64,000 bases of DNA from positions 8,122,001 through 8,186,000 of the forward strand of contig JAGUCH010000003.1 of the NCBI GenBank assembly GCA_019096065.1, in the 5' to 3' direction. Below the pieces are notes generated by a model, which had not been told where the DNA came from, made no database searches, and saw nothing but the letters and a program-made list of their open reading frames with translations. The DNA is from Paracyclopina nana (Eukaryota > Arthropoda > Copepoda > Cyclopoida > Cyclopettidae). Within the stretch, counting starts at the first letter, position 1; the number at the start of each line of letters is the position of its first letter. Positions 23,601 through 35,497 of this stretch are shown one piece after another. Made by a program: the position numbers and the translations under genes.

Positions 23601-26600
23601 GAAAAAACTCAATAAGTAGCAGTAGCATGACAAAAAATTGGGAAGCAGTAGCAGGATTCCGTGTAAATCATGAGCTTGACCCCGTTTTTTGTCCCCATCA
23701 TCATCATCATCCACCTTGATGATCCAGTTGCTAATAATCTCTCTCCTCGAATGGATTTCCTAGCTAAAACGTGAACGACGCTAACAAGGCTTTGACATGA
23801 CATCATTGGGGCTGTATTCGTCTGCTGCTGCGCGTAGTGTGTGTATACAGCACTAAAAAGCTGGCATCATCACGACTCCAGCTAGAAGAAATCGTGCATG
23901 TATTTCAGAATAGAAGTCAAGCAAGTCGGATGCTCCACTCTTTAGATATTCACAAGGCTTTGAGGTCTATGTCCCATTTTCACTTGTTGAACAAAAATAC
24001 GAGATTTGGATCTCTTAGCAGATCATAGATGGCCGAGAGGAATTCCAGAGCCTATGGATGAAAATAGTTCAAAATGGGAAGTATTAGGCAGGGTGCGAAA
24101 TTCAGTAGGCCCTCGGTTTTCCCCTTCGTGGAAGCAATCCCATTGAAATGGCAGGTTTGATGCCTTGGATGTGTGATTAGAGCACATGTCGAGCCGCCAC
24201 ACGAAAAAGCCTAGAGCCAAACACACACACATGCACTGATGTACTCAAAAAACCGAAGCTAGTACAAAAGAGCTTCCAAGTACCTGCAGGCAATAGATTG
24301 AGCAAGGAAAGCGAGATAAGGGCAAAAACCTCGTGTGGCTACTGTAATTTCTTGTGTAAACCCCTAACTAGGCGGCTCTAATTGCGCTGCAGCTCGCAGA
24401 CCGAGCTGTATGTGTTTTTTGCAATAATTAGCAGCCAGCAGCACATTGTAATGATATTTCCCCGCCGTCGGAGAAAGGGCGTTTGAAGCTGTTATATGAC
24501 GTGATTGATTGATTCGCAGATGTGAAGAAAAAAACTCTTTCCCACCACGACGTACGCGATGTGGGCAAAAGACAATTTAGCCTCCCTTTTTTTTTACTCC
24601 TCAAATGTTCTCACCTTGCAGAGCACTCTCAAGCAAATGGAGCAAATCCCCTCAGTCAAGGTGGATTATGGTCTTGGAGGCCACTTTCTTCCCTGGGTGC
24701 TTTTGCAGAAATGATTACAGCCTTCGGTAATGAGTGACACAGTGTGTCTAAAGGTGCTACTACTACATTATCGCCATTTCACCGCGAGCATTTCTGATTT
24801 GAAACGCTTCTCACAGTCACAGAGGAAGGAGGAAGATCCGCATGCGTATACAAAGCGGAGACAAATGAGCCTTGTGACCAGGACATACTATTTGGCTGTA
24901 TAGCTTGGAAAAAGACAAAAAAGGGGGAAAACTCATCAGAAAAGCCTGACAGGGGGTCACCAAGTTTAAATTGCTTCTTCGACCCCCCTGGAATCTCAGC
25001 TGTTTGCTGAGCATCAACGGCCATAAACACATAAATCTCAGTACCTTGGTTTTTGGTCCATTTACATGAGAGTGCCACCATTGGAACCTCATTTTCTTCT
25101 CACTCCAACCTGAGAACTTAGAATAGGAGAGAGATTTTGGGTTTGGCCGTGAAGTTTAAGAGTAGTAGTAGGAAATGCATAGTTTGAGGTTGGAGAAATC
25201 GATGGTATTACCTGGACAGGCTGCCAGAGCTCACACTGGGACCTTGGCCCCTCAAAGCCCCTTTTATAGGCTGATGTGATAAGAGGGTTGCCATTGCAGG
25301 GGAACGTGTCTTTTCCTCGAGCAGCTTCGTCTTGTGCGAGTTTCCCCCTGTGCAATTTCGTAGGCTCGGAGTTCAACTAGGTCTGCGTGTTTCGACTGGC
25401 TTCAAGTCTTGGGTGCCCAAATTGGTGGGTTCCTTCAACTGGACACTAGGGAAGACAATGGACAAGGTGTAGCAGGTTCACACACACACACACACATACG
25501 CACAGCTACACACTCTCCACAAATGCATGCACACTGGCTTCTGCATCCGGTTAGAGTGCTGAAATGCACCATTTTAAAAATGTGCTATTATACTACTATA
25601 TGGAATATTTTCCAATTATGGCCGAACTTGTAATTTGAGCCTGGAATGTGTGATTGCCATCAAATCATCAAAGAACGCTTAGTAGAATTCCACAAATAGC
25701 TGAGTTGAATGAAGAATTCTCTCGATTGCTTGAATAGGTTTTTTCTCGTGCTTTTCGGCCTAAGAAAGCTGTCACTGGTGGACTTTTATGGGCAGGCTTT
25801 GAATTGGCAAATTCCACCAAGTTCACTGTGAAGAGGTCACATCGCATGGACTTGGTGAAATGATGCTGATACAATCACGATGACACCAGCTGATTTTATA
25901 TACGCATTCCTCTGACCATTGGAACGTGAAAAAGGGTTGGCTAAAATAGTAATTCATTCTGTCCACGTTTGTGCGATAGTATCAGAAAGTTTTCTCCGAT
26001 TTCAATTCCTGCTTTAATCTCACCTGTCTCGTGCATAAATAAATGCTTCACGCATCATGGAAAACTTTGCACCTTGGCACCAAGCTCGTCTCGGGTACGT
26101 GTAAAAAACACGCAATCATGTCAGAACCTGTTGCAAAAATCCAATAAGCCTTGGTGGAATGAAAAAAAAAGCCACCAGCAGCCCGCGTCCTAATTGCACT
26201 TGAGGGGGTAAAAAAGGGGGCAGTAAAAATGTTTGGCGCCCAAAAACCTCTCCGAATTTTCCTTTGTCGTGCAAAGCTCACGTAAATCTATATAGCACAC
26301 TTCATGGCAGAGCATTTTTGCCTGTTTTCAAATGCAAATTAGCTGGGGAGCTTTTTTAATCTAGTAGACCATATGAGCTCCGCCTTTTGCTCCTCAAAGT
26401 TCAGGAATTGGCAAAACAGGTGTGGAAGCCAAATATGGGCAACGATAACATGTGTTGGTGTATATAGTAGTACTGTATAAAGGCAGGTCTAACAATGTCT
26501 CTTGTTATTGTCGTTGTTCTTCTGCCCATTTTCCCTCATTAGTGAGATAATAGCCGGTCGTTAAACCCCACCGCCAGATGTCTTATATCTGGTGGGGCAT

Positions 26601-29600
26601 GCATTCATTAATGCATGAATACCGAGTCAAAGTGACATTGTGAATACCTTCATATCGGCGCCCCGTCGAGCAGGAATTTTTTATTATTATTTTGGTAAGG
26701 AAAACCTCTTTTGAGCATCGTCTCTGTGGGTATGACTCATTTTTTGCATGCAGAGTCCCGAGAAGAGTCGTAAAGTTGCCTTGGATGACTTGGCAAATGG
26801 CTAATGTGACTTTAGAATTTGCAAATGCGGCCTTGAAAGAAATTCTCTACAGTGATTGAGATACACAAAGATCCATCATGACCCGAGCCAACCAAGAATC
26901 AAGCCGTAATGAACAAAGGCCATATGAGGGTATTTTTTTTCCTCAGCTCGGCCTCTTTTTTGAGGTCGAGCTGCTCTCGGACAATTTATGAGGCTTGCAA
27001 CTTAATTAGAATTCTTTCCTGGATATGCTCAACTGAATGCAGTTGCTCATCATTAAAGAAAGCCGGTAAAAAGCTTTGTAACCTCTAACGAATCCATGAG
27101 TGTCATAAATTTCAAGCTGGCATGCTTCTCGATAATTCATTATCGTTTTTTTCGCGAGGACAGCCTTTTTGTTATCCAATCAACAAATTGATGCCTGCAG
27201 ACGCTGAGCCATCTCCCTCAGGGCAAAATAGCAGCAAAAAAATCAATCATTTTTCAATGCAGGCTGGGCTTGCAACCCAGCGATTTTGTGATGTGTCATG
27301 CTTTTTTACTGGCAAAACAAGAGCACATTTTAATGTCCCTGCTAGCCAAGATGATTATGCAGGTATTTTTAAAAACCTTGCAATTATCAGCACGAGCGTG
27401 CGCGTGAGTGCTTTTCTCACAATATTTGCTCGAATAATCAAATATGGCGTGTCTGCTTTTCGCAACACCATGCAAGAACCCAAGTGCTTGATTTTATTAT
27501 GGTATCTTATTATGTAAGGTTGGTGTGTGCAGAATATTCTGTGTGACAGGTGATCCATCTCGAGTCGTGGTTTTCTCTTAACGAAGGAGCCTTTGGCCTT
27601 CATGTAATCAATTGTAAATCTTGGCGTCAGTTGGATGAAGAGAAAATGATCTGAGCCTCGCCGACGACTATGATTCAAAACCGATCGTTTTGTGTCGTTA
27701 GATAGAATCCTGCCGAATAGATATTTGTGGACGTAATAAAATCCAGCGCTTCCATTAGAATATTGCAGAAGTGGCCATTGGGTTTTATTGTTCCAGCAGC
27801 ACTATATGTTTGCTTTTGCAACGCCCCTTCACCGATATTTGATCCTGGATAATTTCCTGCCCCTCATTTGAGCAACAACAGCAGCAGCAGCAGAAGCAGC
27901 ATCCATAAAGCCCTAAAGTAGGCCCTCCTCATGTGCTTCACCAAAAATGTATATTGGCTTAGTCTCTTCTGGAGATTTCATAGTGACCCAGCCACGGTCA
28001 TGATCGTTTCTTATGTACTGAGTAGGTTGCGATGGAGCTACATAAGAATCGATCATGACCGTGGCAATGCCACTATGAAATCTCCAGAAGAGACTAAGCC
28101 TTTGTTGTGCTCCACTAAGCCTCAATTGTGATGCACAAAAAGGCATGCTATGGCTTTAAAGATGAATTATGACGCGTTTGCCCTATTCAAAAAATAAATT
28201 ACATCTCGGTGATGCTACACATGACCCCGGCAAATGCTGCTCGTACTAACAGCAAAAAGTGCTATTTTTGCGTGAGCGGAAGGAAACTTGAAACTTCACT
28301 TTGTGCGCACTTGACCCTGCATAATGTGCAGCAGTGTGCGCGGGTAAAAGCGCGGATTATCGCACTTTTTTCTCGACGAAGCCTCTAAAAAATGGCTCAA
28401 TTCTTGCTTGTCGTGCCCTCAAGTACCATTCAGCAGAATGTACGATGTCGGAAATGTTTGAAAAGGAATGTTGGGAGTTAACTGAAAAACGTGATGCTAA
28501 CACACCCACTTTCAATGGTGTGCTGGATGTGCCTTTTTGGCCAAAAATAAAGCTAATCGTTGCATTGCCAAGCCATCAGAAGAAAACTCTGAGCGCCGAG
28601 CCTTCCAAATAGCTGACATTTGAATGAAGTCGATTTCAAGCAAGTCATACATTTGTTTGAACGGCCCAATTGAACATGAAGGCTTTCTTTGGCCTTGACT
28701 AAAAGAGCTTTCTACACGCTTTGTAGATTCACTCTGCGTACTGTATGTCGTAAGCCCCCCGAAAAAAACAAGAAGAGCAATTATTTCGCCTCTTACATCT
28801 TCTTTGCTTTCGGCTTTACTGGCCAATGTTCCTCCACAACAAACACACTAGGCAAATATGGCGCATTGATAGCTAAACCCACTCTGCAAACTTCCGCCTT
28901 TTCGTCATGTCTCTAGCTCGTATTGCAAGCGTTTTCACTGCAAACCTCAGGTCACTTGGGCATTCTTTAGGGAGATTGCGAAGAAGGCACGGATGACTTG
29001 AACGTCATCTCGCCAGCGATGCATGAGAAATTTGGCTTCAAAATTGTCGAAAACTTCGAGATAATCGTTCACTTTGATGCACTAACAGACATAAGTGCAT
29101 CAATTTTCGAAGGGAGGAAATCTTAGTGAGCTCTTAGCGGAGCTTTGCGTGAATTCCTTCCTCCTCAACTGAGGTTACTTCCAATTTCAAAGGCTAAAAA
29201 ATAGAAACATCATTTTGAGCATAGCCAGTCTATATTTTCCCATAGTGCAGATTTTGGTCGTTGGGTGGTCCAATATTTAGAGGTTCCCCCACCCACTCTG
29301 AGACTGGATTTTCTTTTTTCATCCATCGAAGAAGAAGTCATGCTAGATTGGAAACTTCAATTTCATAGTGCACGCGCAATAAAGATGCAGGTATTTCGTT
29401 GAATTCGCTGTATATAGTATAGCGCACGTAGCCTCAAATATCAGATGCTATGTAGCACATATACTTCTCGACCTATCCCTAATTGATGGGGGAACGATAT
29501 TTTCTCAGTATGAGATCTCACGAGCGCAAATGAAATTTCGAATTTCCACTATCGAAATGGAGCAACTCATCTCATCTTTTGATCTCAACAATTTGGAAAT

Positions 29601-32600
29601 GTCAAGATGTTCGCGCGCGCAGCTTGTAGAATTTCAAAAGTGCTCCTCACTCCTAGGCTAGATTTGCTACTAGTATGCAACAACAAGAATGAAGTGAGCG
29701 ACGAGGAGCAGGTTCTGCTCTGTTTGCACATCAAAATTACGTCATTCACACCTGGGGAGAATTCTTGTATGCTATTTACTGTAATGGTCTGACGTCATTT
29801 ATCACCCATTTTCGCGAGTCATCCATTAAAACATGGTGTTTGGTTTTTGATACGAAATTAACGATATGCGAGCTGTTGCTGCTAATGTAAACTTTTTTCG
29901 CATGTGATAAACAAACCCACTCAAGCTATTCACAGTATTTTTAAATGTTTGGCTGTGGGCAAACTTGGCATTCGAATAAGCTTGTTTTAAAGTTGCGCTA
30001 ATAATGAACTTTAAGGGCTGCTGCTGGTCTGAGCGTTTCATGAAAAGTGTTTCCTCTCATCTCTCTTGAGAGAGATTTTGTCGTAGATTTTTATGGCCGT
30101 TTTCTCCAGCTGCACAGCATTCTGTGGGCATACGTCTAATTACAGCGCGTAAAAATGTCTTCTCTCTCTTTCTCCTCCGAGCTTTTCAGACTCATTAGAT
30201 TCGTAAAATTGCCTAGAGTGAGGCTTTAAAAATTCACCCCTACATATTTAGAGCCTGCGTAGATGGAAATTATTATTCAATTTCGGAGAGGAAATGAAGT
30301 GGAAATATAATTAGTAGCCCACCTGTCCTCATTTTCCCCCAATATTTTTTATAGGTTTTCCATCATGCTTTTTTTGGCTTTGTAGCGGTAGCAGCTAATT
30401 TGCGTTTTTATACATACCTGCAATGCAATGTTCATTTGTGTATGGAAAATGAACGCTGAAAAGACATGGGACACATGCCAACATGTGTGTGTACAATGTG
30501 TGTGACAGTCGGGAATTTTGAACGAACCAGGGCAAGACCTTGAATGGCTGCCCACGTTCTTTAAGGCCAGGAATTCCAAAAGATGATGATGATGACTACA
30601 GTTTGGGTCTCAGTCAGCCTACGCAATCCAGTGATCTTTCGCTACATGCAACATGTGCATAATAATTTTGGCAAGCCAAATGATATATGCCCTTGTTGCT
30701 ATTTGACTTTACAAAGCGCAGATTGTGTTCTCGTTAGGGCAACAGCAGCTTGTCAACGTTTTGGTCAAACGCAGGCTAAAAAAAGTGTCAAGTTTCGCCT
30801 TTGATCTGTTGAAGATAACAAAATGAACTTTCTCTCTCTCGCTACTTTGTAATTTTGATGATGATTTTCTGACTGTTGATGGCCAAAGGCAGAGTCTGGC
30901 TCATTATTGATTCACTCAGGTTTCCATTGATGATGCCACCTTCCTAATGAAGCATAACCAGCCCTTTGGTCTGATGGGCTCATAATTCATGTATGTGCGC
31001 GTAGAGAGAAATTCCTGCGAAATTTTTAGCACTCTCTAGTAATGTAATGGGCCATTTGCAAAATACCATGCACGACACTTGAGATCGCTCCTGGCAAAGT
31101 TGGAATCACCTCAAAGCCACTATAATTTCGCTTTGGAAGTCTTGTTAGAGTTTGCCTGCAAAGAATGCCCACCAATTCTTCTTTCAGCCTTAAATTACTG
31201 GGCATCACTTTTATTATAGTCCACGGTGGAGCTCACTAATTTGTAGCTGCCACCACGAAATCACTGCCATGCACGTCGTCTTCTTGTTGAATGGGGATTG
31301 AAAAAAGTGGCATGATTTGCAGAATTTCTCTCGCTGACGAGGAGGAGAAAATGAAGGAAAAGCCAGATAAAAGCATTGCAGCAACTGAAATCTATTTCAC
31401 AGCCCAGAAAAAGCTGGGTGTGATGTACTATTTTTTCAAGAAGCAAGGGTTGATGCTAAATCAACAAGCTCATGCGTTGAAAAACGCTGCAGAGTGATTT
31501 ACATTTCCTAATGAGGAAAGCAAATTTGAAAATTGTTTCATTTTCAGATATTGCCATGGACTGGTCAGACCATGCCATGTGGTGGCCTGAGAAGAATATT
31601 TGGCTCGACAAAACGCGTTGGACTCTGGATCAATACAACATCACAGCGGACGCAGTGATCCATTTCACGCCAATGCACAAGACGCTTCGCGTTCAGTTGC
31701 CTGATTTGCGATTCATCGACTGTCAAGTGGACTTCAGCATCAAGACGTTCAATGCAAGTGTCAACCTGTGCAAAGAGTTGGGCATACGACACCCCGAGGA
31801 GCTGTCGCTCTGCAAACCCCTCGAGCCTGAACATTTGAAGCAGAACTACCAAGACACAGTGATGCGGCGGAAGCCGTTACCGCCCACAAAAGAGGGCAAC
31901 ACTGGCGAAAGGATCGACACAAATACGTTCATCATGCAAAACGGCGATTACACGCGAAATGGAGGCAGCCTCAATGGCACCCTCAGGACTCCCAAGACGC
32001 CAACGACGCTTCAACGAAACGGTGGCTCCAAGGGGTACCACAGCAATCCGGTAAATAGCAAATCATTTAGTTGCATGGGGTTGCCTTTTCACTGTTTTTT
32101 TTTCACTCTATTTTCAGGGCACACTGCGCAATGGAAACTATTCCCCTTATACGAATGGCCACAGCCCGAGCAACAACGGTCACGGTACATTAAATGGCAG
32201 TGGCCTGAGTGAATCACTGGGTGACATTTCACTGGTACATAGCCCACCAGTGGCACAGGAGGTGAAGAATTCGCAACTGCACCCCAAAAATCTGGTGGAG
32301 AGAGCTCGCATGAATGTGGGATGGCTCGATTCCACGCTCTCAATCATGGAGCAAGGCATTCAAGAGTTTGACACCCTCCTCTTGAGGTTCAAGTACTACA
32401 CGTTCTATGACCTCAACCCAAAACTGGACGCTGTGAGGATCAACATGATTTACGAGCAAGCCAAATGGCTGATCCTCAACGAGCAACTGGAATGCACCGA
32501 GGAAGAAATGCTCCTCTTTGCGGCTCTCCAAGTAAATTCGATCTGCCCATATCTATGTCTGGAATTCCTCTATTTTCTTTGCAGCTCCAAGTGGGACTCC

Positions 32601-34112
32601 AAGCTAATGTACCACAACCTCACGACCTGTATGAGGAGGACGACGATGTGGACGCAGCTCTGAGTGAGCTTCAAGTTTCTCTCGAGGGCTCTTCAAACGG
32701 CAATGGCATCCATGACATCACCCAGGTTCCCCAACTGGCCGACTACCTGCGCTTTTTCAAGCCCAAAAGATTCACTCTGAAGTCGTTCAAGAGCCTTTTC
32801 TTTGTGTGCCGAGACCTCGTGCTAACTGCTTACAAGACCTCGGATGCCGCTGCGCGTGGAGCCGAACCTGTCCTCCAGGTCAACCTTAAGGGCTGTGAGG
32901 TGACGCCTGAGGTCAACCTGAGCCAAAACAAGTACCAAATCAAGCTGGAAATCCCGTCGGCTGAGGGCATGTCAGAAATGTGGCTCAGGTTTGATACCGT
33001 GAGTGAAACCTTTCAATTTGCATCCTTAAAAAATGCACGCCTGATGGATGAATTTTAAATTGCAGGAAAATCAATATGCAAGGTGGCTGGCAGCATCAAG
33101 GTTGGCAGCCAAAGGCAAAACCATGGCGGATTCGGGATACGATGCCGAGGTCAAGTCCATTATGGCTTTCTTGTCAATGCAACATCCGGCCAGCCAACCA
33201 GCCATCAATCCTGCCACGCTTGACATCAACGTAGAGGACTACGTTGCACCGCGGTTCCTACGAAAAATCAAATCAAAGGTGCCATTTTGCATCCTTTCAT
33301 TTTTTGTTTAGCCCTCTTTCTTTTTCAATGCCCATTTTCAGAATTCATGTGGTTGTAGACCATCATGTTTTCCAGACAAATCGGTAAATATTGCAGCACC
33401 CTTGAGTGAGAAAAATAATAAGCTCCTACATAGTTTTTACATGCAGCTGTAATATATACTACTCTGACACTACGTGACAAATTCGCTCTTTTTGTATAAA
33501 ATCTGCTTAAACATGTCCTGTCTTCTACTGCTACTACTATAGCACAATCATCAATTATATTTGCCCACGTCATTTTCTCAGGCTATAATAAGGCGTTTCT
33601 AATTTCAGCTCCGACAAAAAATTCTGGAGGCGCATGCAAATGTAAAAGACCTTAACCTGCTTGAAGCTAAAGTTAACTTCATCAAGGCATGGCAATCATT
33701 GCCAGACTATGGAGTCTCACTGTTTGTCGTCCGATTCCATGGTGAAAAGAAGGATGAGCTTCTTGGGGTGGCTTCAAACAAGATCATGCGCATGACACTT
33801 AACAACGGTGACCACATCAAGTCATGGAGGTTCAGTACCATGAAGGTATTGTGGCAATTTGACATCTTCTTCCACGATTGTCAAAGCAACCATAACTTTA
33901 TCTTTCAGGCCTGGAACATCAATTGGGAGACAAAACATATGATGATCCAATTTGACGATGACAAGGGAGTCATTTTCAATTGCCTCTCAGCTGACTGCAA
34001 AGTTGTTCACGAGTTCATTGGAGGCTACATTTTCCTCTCGATGAGGAGTAAAGATGCCAACCAATCGCTGAACGAAGACATGTTTCATAAATTAACTGGT
34101 GGATGGGTGTAA
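17602..34112 (+). CDS. Kindlin A (fermitin family, integrin co-activator)
   Basis: Seven coding exons join in phase to 713 aa: 17602-17758, 31548-32050, 32118-32531, 32585-32998, 33066-33278, 33609-33845, 33909-34112. Kindlins bind beta-integrin tails and PIP2 at focal adhesions and activate integrins with talin. F0 is at 1 to about 95 ([26 protein letters not shown], then [13 protein letters not shown]). F1 follows ([15 protein letters not shown]) with a low-complexity loop at about 150-255. F2 starts near [14 protein letters not shown] and carries a PH domain at about 385-525. F3 runs about 570-713, ending [15 protein letters not shown]...LTGGWV. The ATG has a strong Kozak context (GCCACCATG). 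The first intron is 13.8 kb while the others are short, as for genes with intronic regulation. A near-copy, kindlin B, lies tail to tail; F3 of both has AW where human kindlin-2 has the integrin-binding QW. Confidence 0.95.
17759..31547 (+). other. Kindlin A intron 1 (13.8 kb)
   Basis: Bounded by GTAAG at 17759 and TTTTCAG at 31547. No exon or gene was recognised on either strand, only short chance frames. It holds a long hairpin (27956-28100), a CA repeat near 25478-25496 and several GAT-trinucleotide tracts. Such a long intron in an otherwise compact gene is a likely home for enhancers or alternative promoters. Confidence 0.7.
27956..28100. repeat. Long hairpin: two 62-nt inverted arms
   Basis: 27956-28017 and the reverse complement of 28039-28100 match at about 57 of 62 positions around a 21-nt loop. 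The longest perfect runs are about 31 and 15 nt. Weaker matching continues outside the arms. It may be a short palindromic MITE or a hairpin-RNA precursor transcribed with kindlin A. It is too long for a typical animal pre-miRNA stem. Confidence 0.75.
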
Positions 34113-34805
34113 TTATTGGAATTTTAATCTGCTGCACGACAGACTTTATAAATGTGTCATCAAACATTCCATTGGACCAAAACTTAAAAATAACAATTTA
34201 CTACTACTCTATTGTTGAGTGCGAGTGTATATAAAGTGCATCATCATCTGTAAAATCAAGTAAGAACAACATGAATTCAACAGTGCCATCGAGTCAACTG
34301 TGTTCAAATCGAGAAATCCGAGAAGAAGAATGAGAGAATGAATGAGCGAGACCATCCTTATTTTAACTTTACTCTGTGATTCTTGGTGTCAAATGAACTG
34401 ACAAACACTATTATGAAAAAACGTTGCTTAACTAGTCTGTAATTTTGATTGTTGAGTGTGAGCATGCTATAAATGATGTTGCATGAATTTCCAATTTTTT
34501 AATCCAATTTGGTCCCTGGCTTTCCAAGCTGGAGACAAATTTATTACTACTACTGATGTAATACGCTGAAACAAGAAGTGCTATTATCCTTAGTCAAGGC
34601 ATCTTTGATACAAATTGATGCTTGCTGAGGAATTAATCAACAAACCAACCAATATTTTACTGTCATTCAAGAAATTTAACTCTAAAAATGCTAATAGGTG
34701 TGTAAATAGTCTTATTGATTGTAACAAAAAAAATTGTACAACATTTTATTCATCCTCCTCTCTAAAAAAAATTATAATATACAAACGAGACCCGGTTTTT
34801 GACAA

Positions 34806-34811
34806 AATAAA
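34806..34811 (+). terminator. Possible poly(A) signal of kindlin A
   Basis: First plus-strand AATAAA after the kindlin A stop, about 690 nt on. It lies 24 nt short of the convergent four-TM gene's stop codon, so 3' ends would be nearly abutting. Confidence 0.35.
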
Positions 34812-34834
34812 AGATATGTGAATCGACCAATTCA

Positions 34835-35320
34835 TTAATGATTGACGCTTTCTTCTTCCGGAATCCGGGCAACTTCAATTCCAGATGGTTTCTCGACTTT
34901 CTTGTAGGCCATGTAGACCATTTTTGCGTTGCAAAACACAAATTGCCACTGAAATATGAAAAATGCAAAGTAGAAGAAAAAGAACCAAACGAGTCCAGCT
35001 TCCGATTTGACAAGATTCCGAGTTGAAGTTGAAACTGAGAAACACGAGACCATCGTGATGGTGTGGATCAATCCGGACATTGCTATCGCCTCAATCCACA
35101 ACGCCAAATATTGCGGACTTCTCAGGGCAAATATGGAAACGATCAAAATTCCAACGGTACCAAAAACTTTGCACCAAAGCATCCAATTGACCAGAGATAA
35201 AACTTGAGTGGGCAAATCTCCCAGGCCAAAGACGAGGCCAACTGCGACAAAATCCCATATAAGTGAGACACCAAATAGGCCAGTCACAATTTTAATGATT
35301 TTGGCCACCATGTTGGCCAT
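34835..35320 (-). CDS. Four-transmembrane protein of unknown function
   Basis: Single-exon ORF of 161 aa from ATG 35320 (MANMVAKIIKIV). An upstream in-frame ATG at 35467 would add 49 residues but lies only 31 bp after the kindlin B stop, so the shorter form is preferred. There are four hydrophobic segments at about residues 5-30, 40-66, 72-98 and 110-140. The loops are short, and a polar C-terminal tail (KKVEKPSGIEV...EEES) is probably cytosolic. The layout resembles small tetraspanning families, but no signature (for example the tetraspanin CCG) is present. It follows kindlin B on the same strand with an AATAAA 44 nt before its ATG, so it may be co-transcribed with kindlin B. I do not recognise the family. 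Confidence 0.7.
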   Translation of the reverse strand: MANMVAKIIKIVTGLFGVSLIWDFVAVGLVFGLGDLPTQVLSLVNWMLWCKVFGTVGILIVSIFALRSPQYLALWIEAIAMSGLIHTITMVSCFSVSTSTRNLVKSEAGLVWFFFFYFAFFIFQWQFVFCNAKMVYMAYKKVEKPSGIEVARIPEEESVNH

Positions 35321-35363
35321 GACTGTTTCACTATATTTTAACGTGGTGCGATTTGACAATTTT

Positions 35364-35369
35364 TTTATT
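35364..35369 (-). terminator. Poly(A) signal AATAAA after kindlin B
   Basis: Hexamer 129 nt after the kindlin B stop and 44 nt before the ATG of the four-TM gene. Acceptor-like AGs (at 35331-35332 and 35323-35324) lie between, but without a pyrimidine tract. Confidence 0.5.
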
Positions 35370-35497
35370 GTTCCTTCTTTAACAACATAAAAGCAAAGCA
35401 ACATTGGAGTTAATCTTTTAGTATCACGAGCCTTTTTGATAGGTTGAAAGCAGAATTGCACAAGCATGCGTATATATAGAGATTATTTGTTAGCTAG

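Noticed and set aside
35321..35467. N-terminal extension of the four-TM protein
   Set aside because: An in-frame ATG exists at 35467, but the extension would cover the kindlin B 3' UTR and its AATAAA, and adds no plausible domain.
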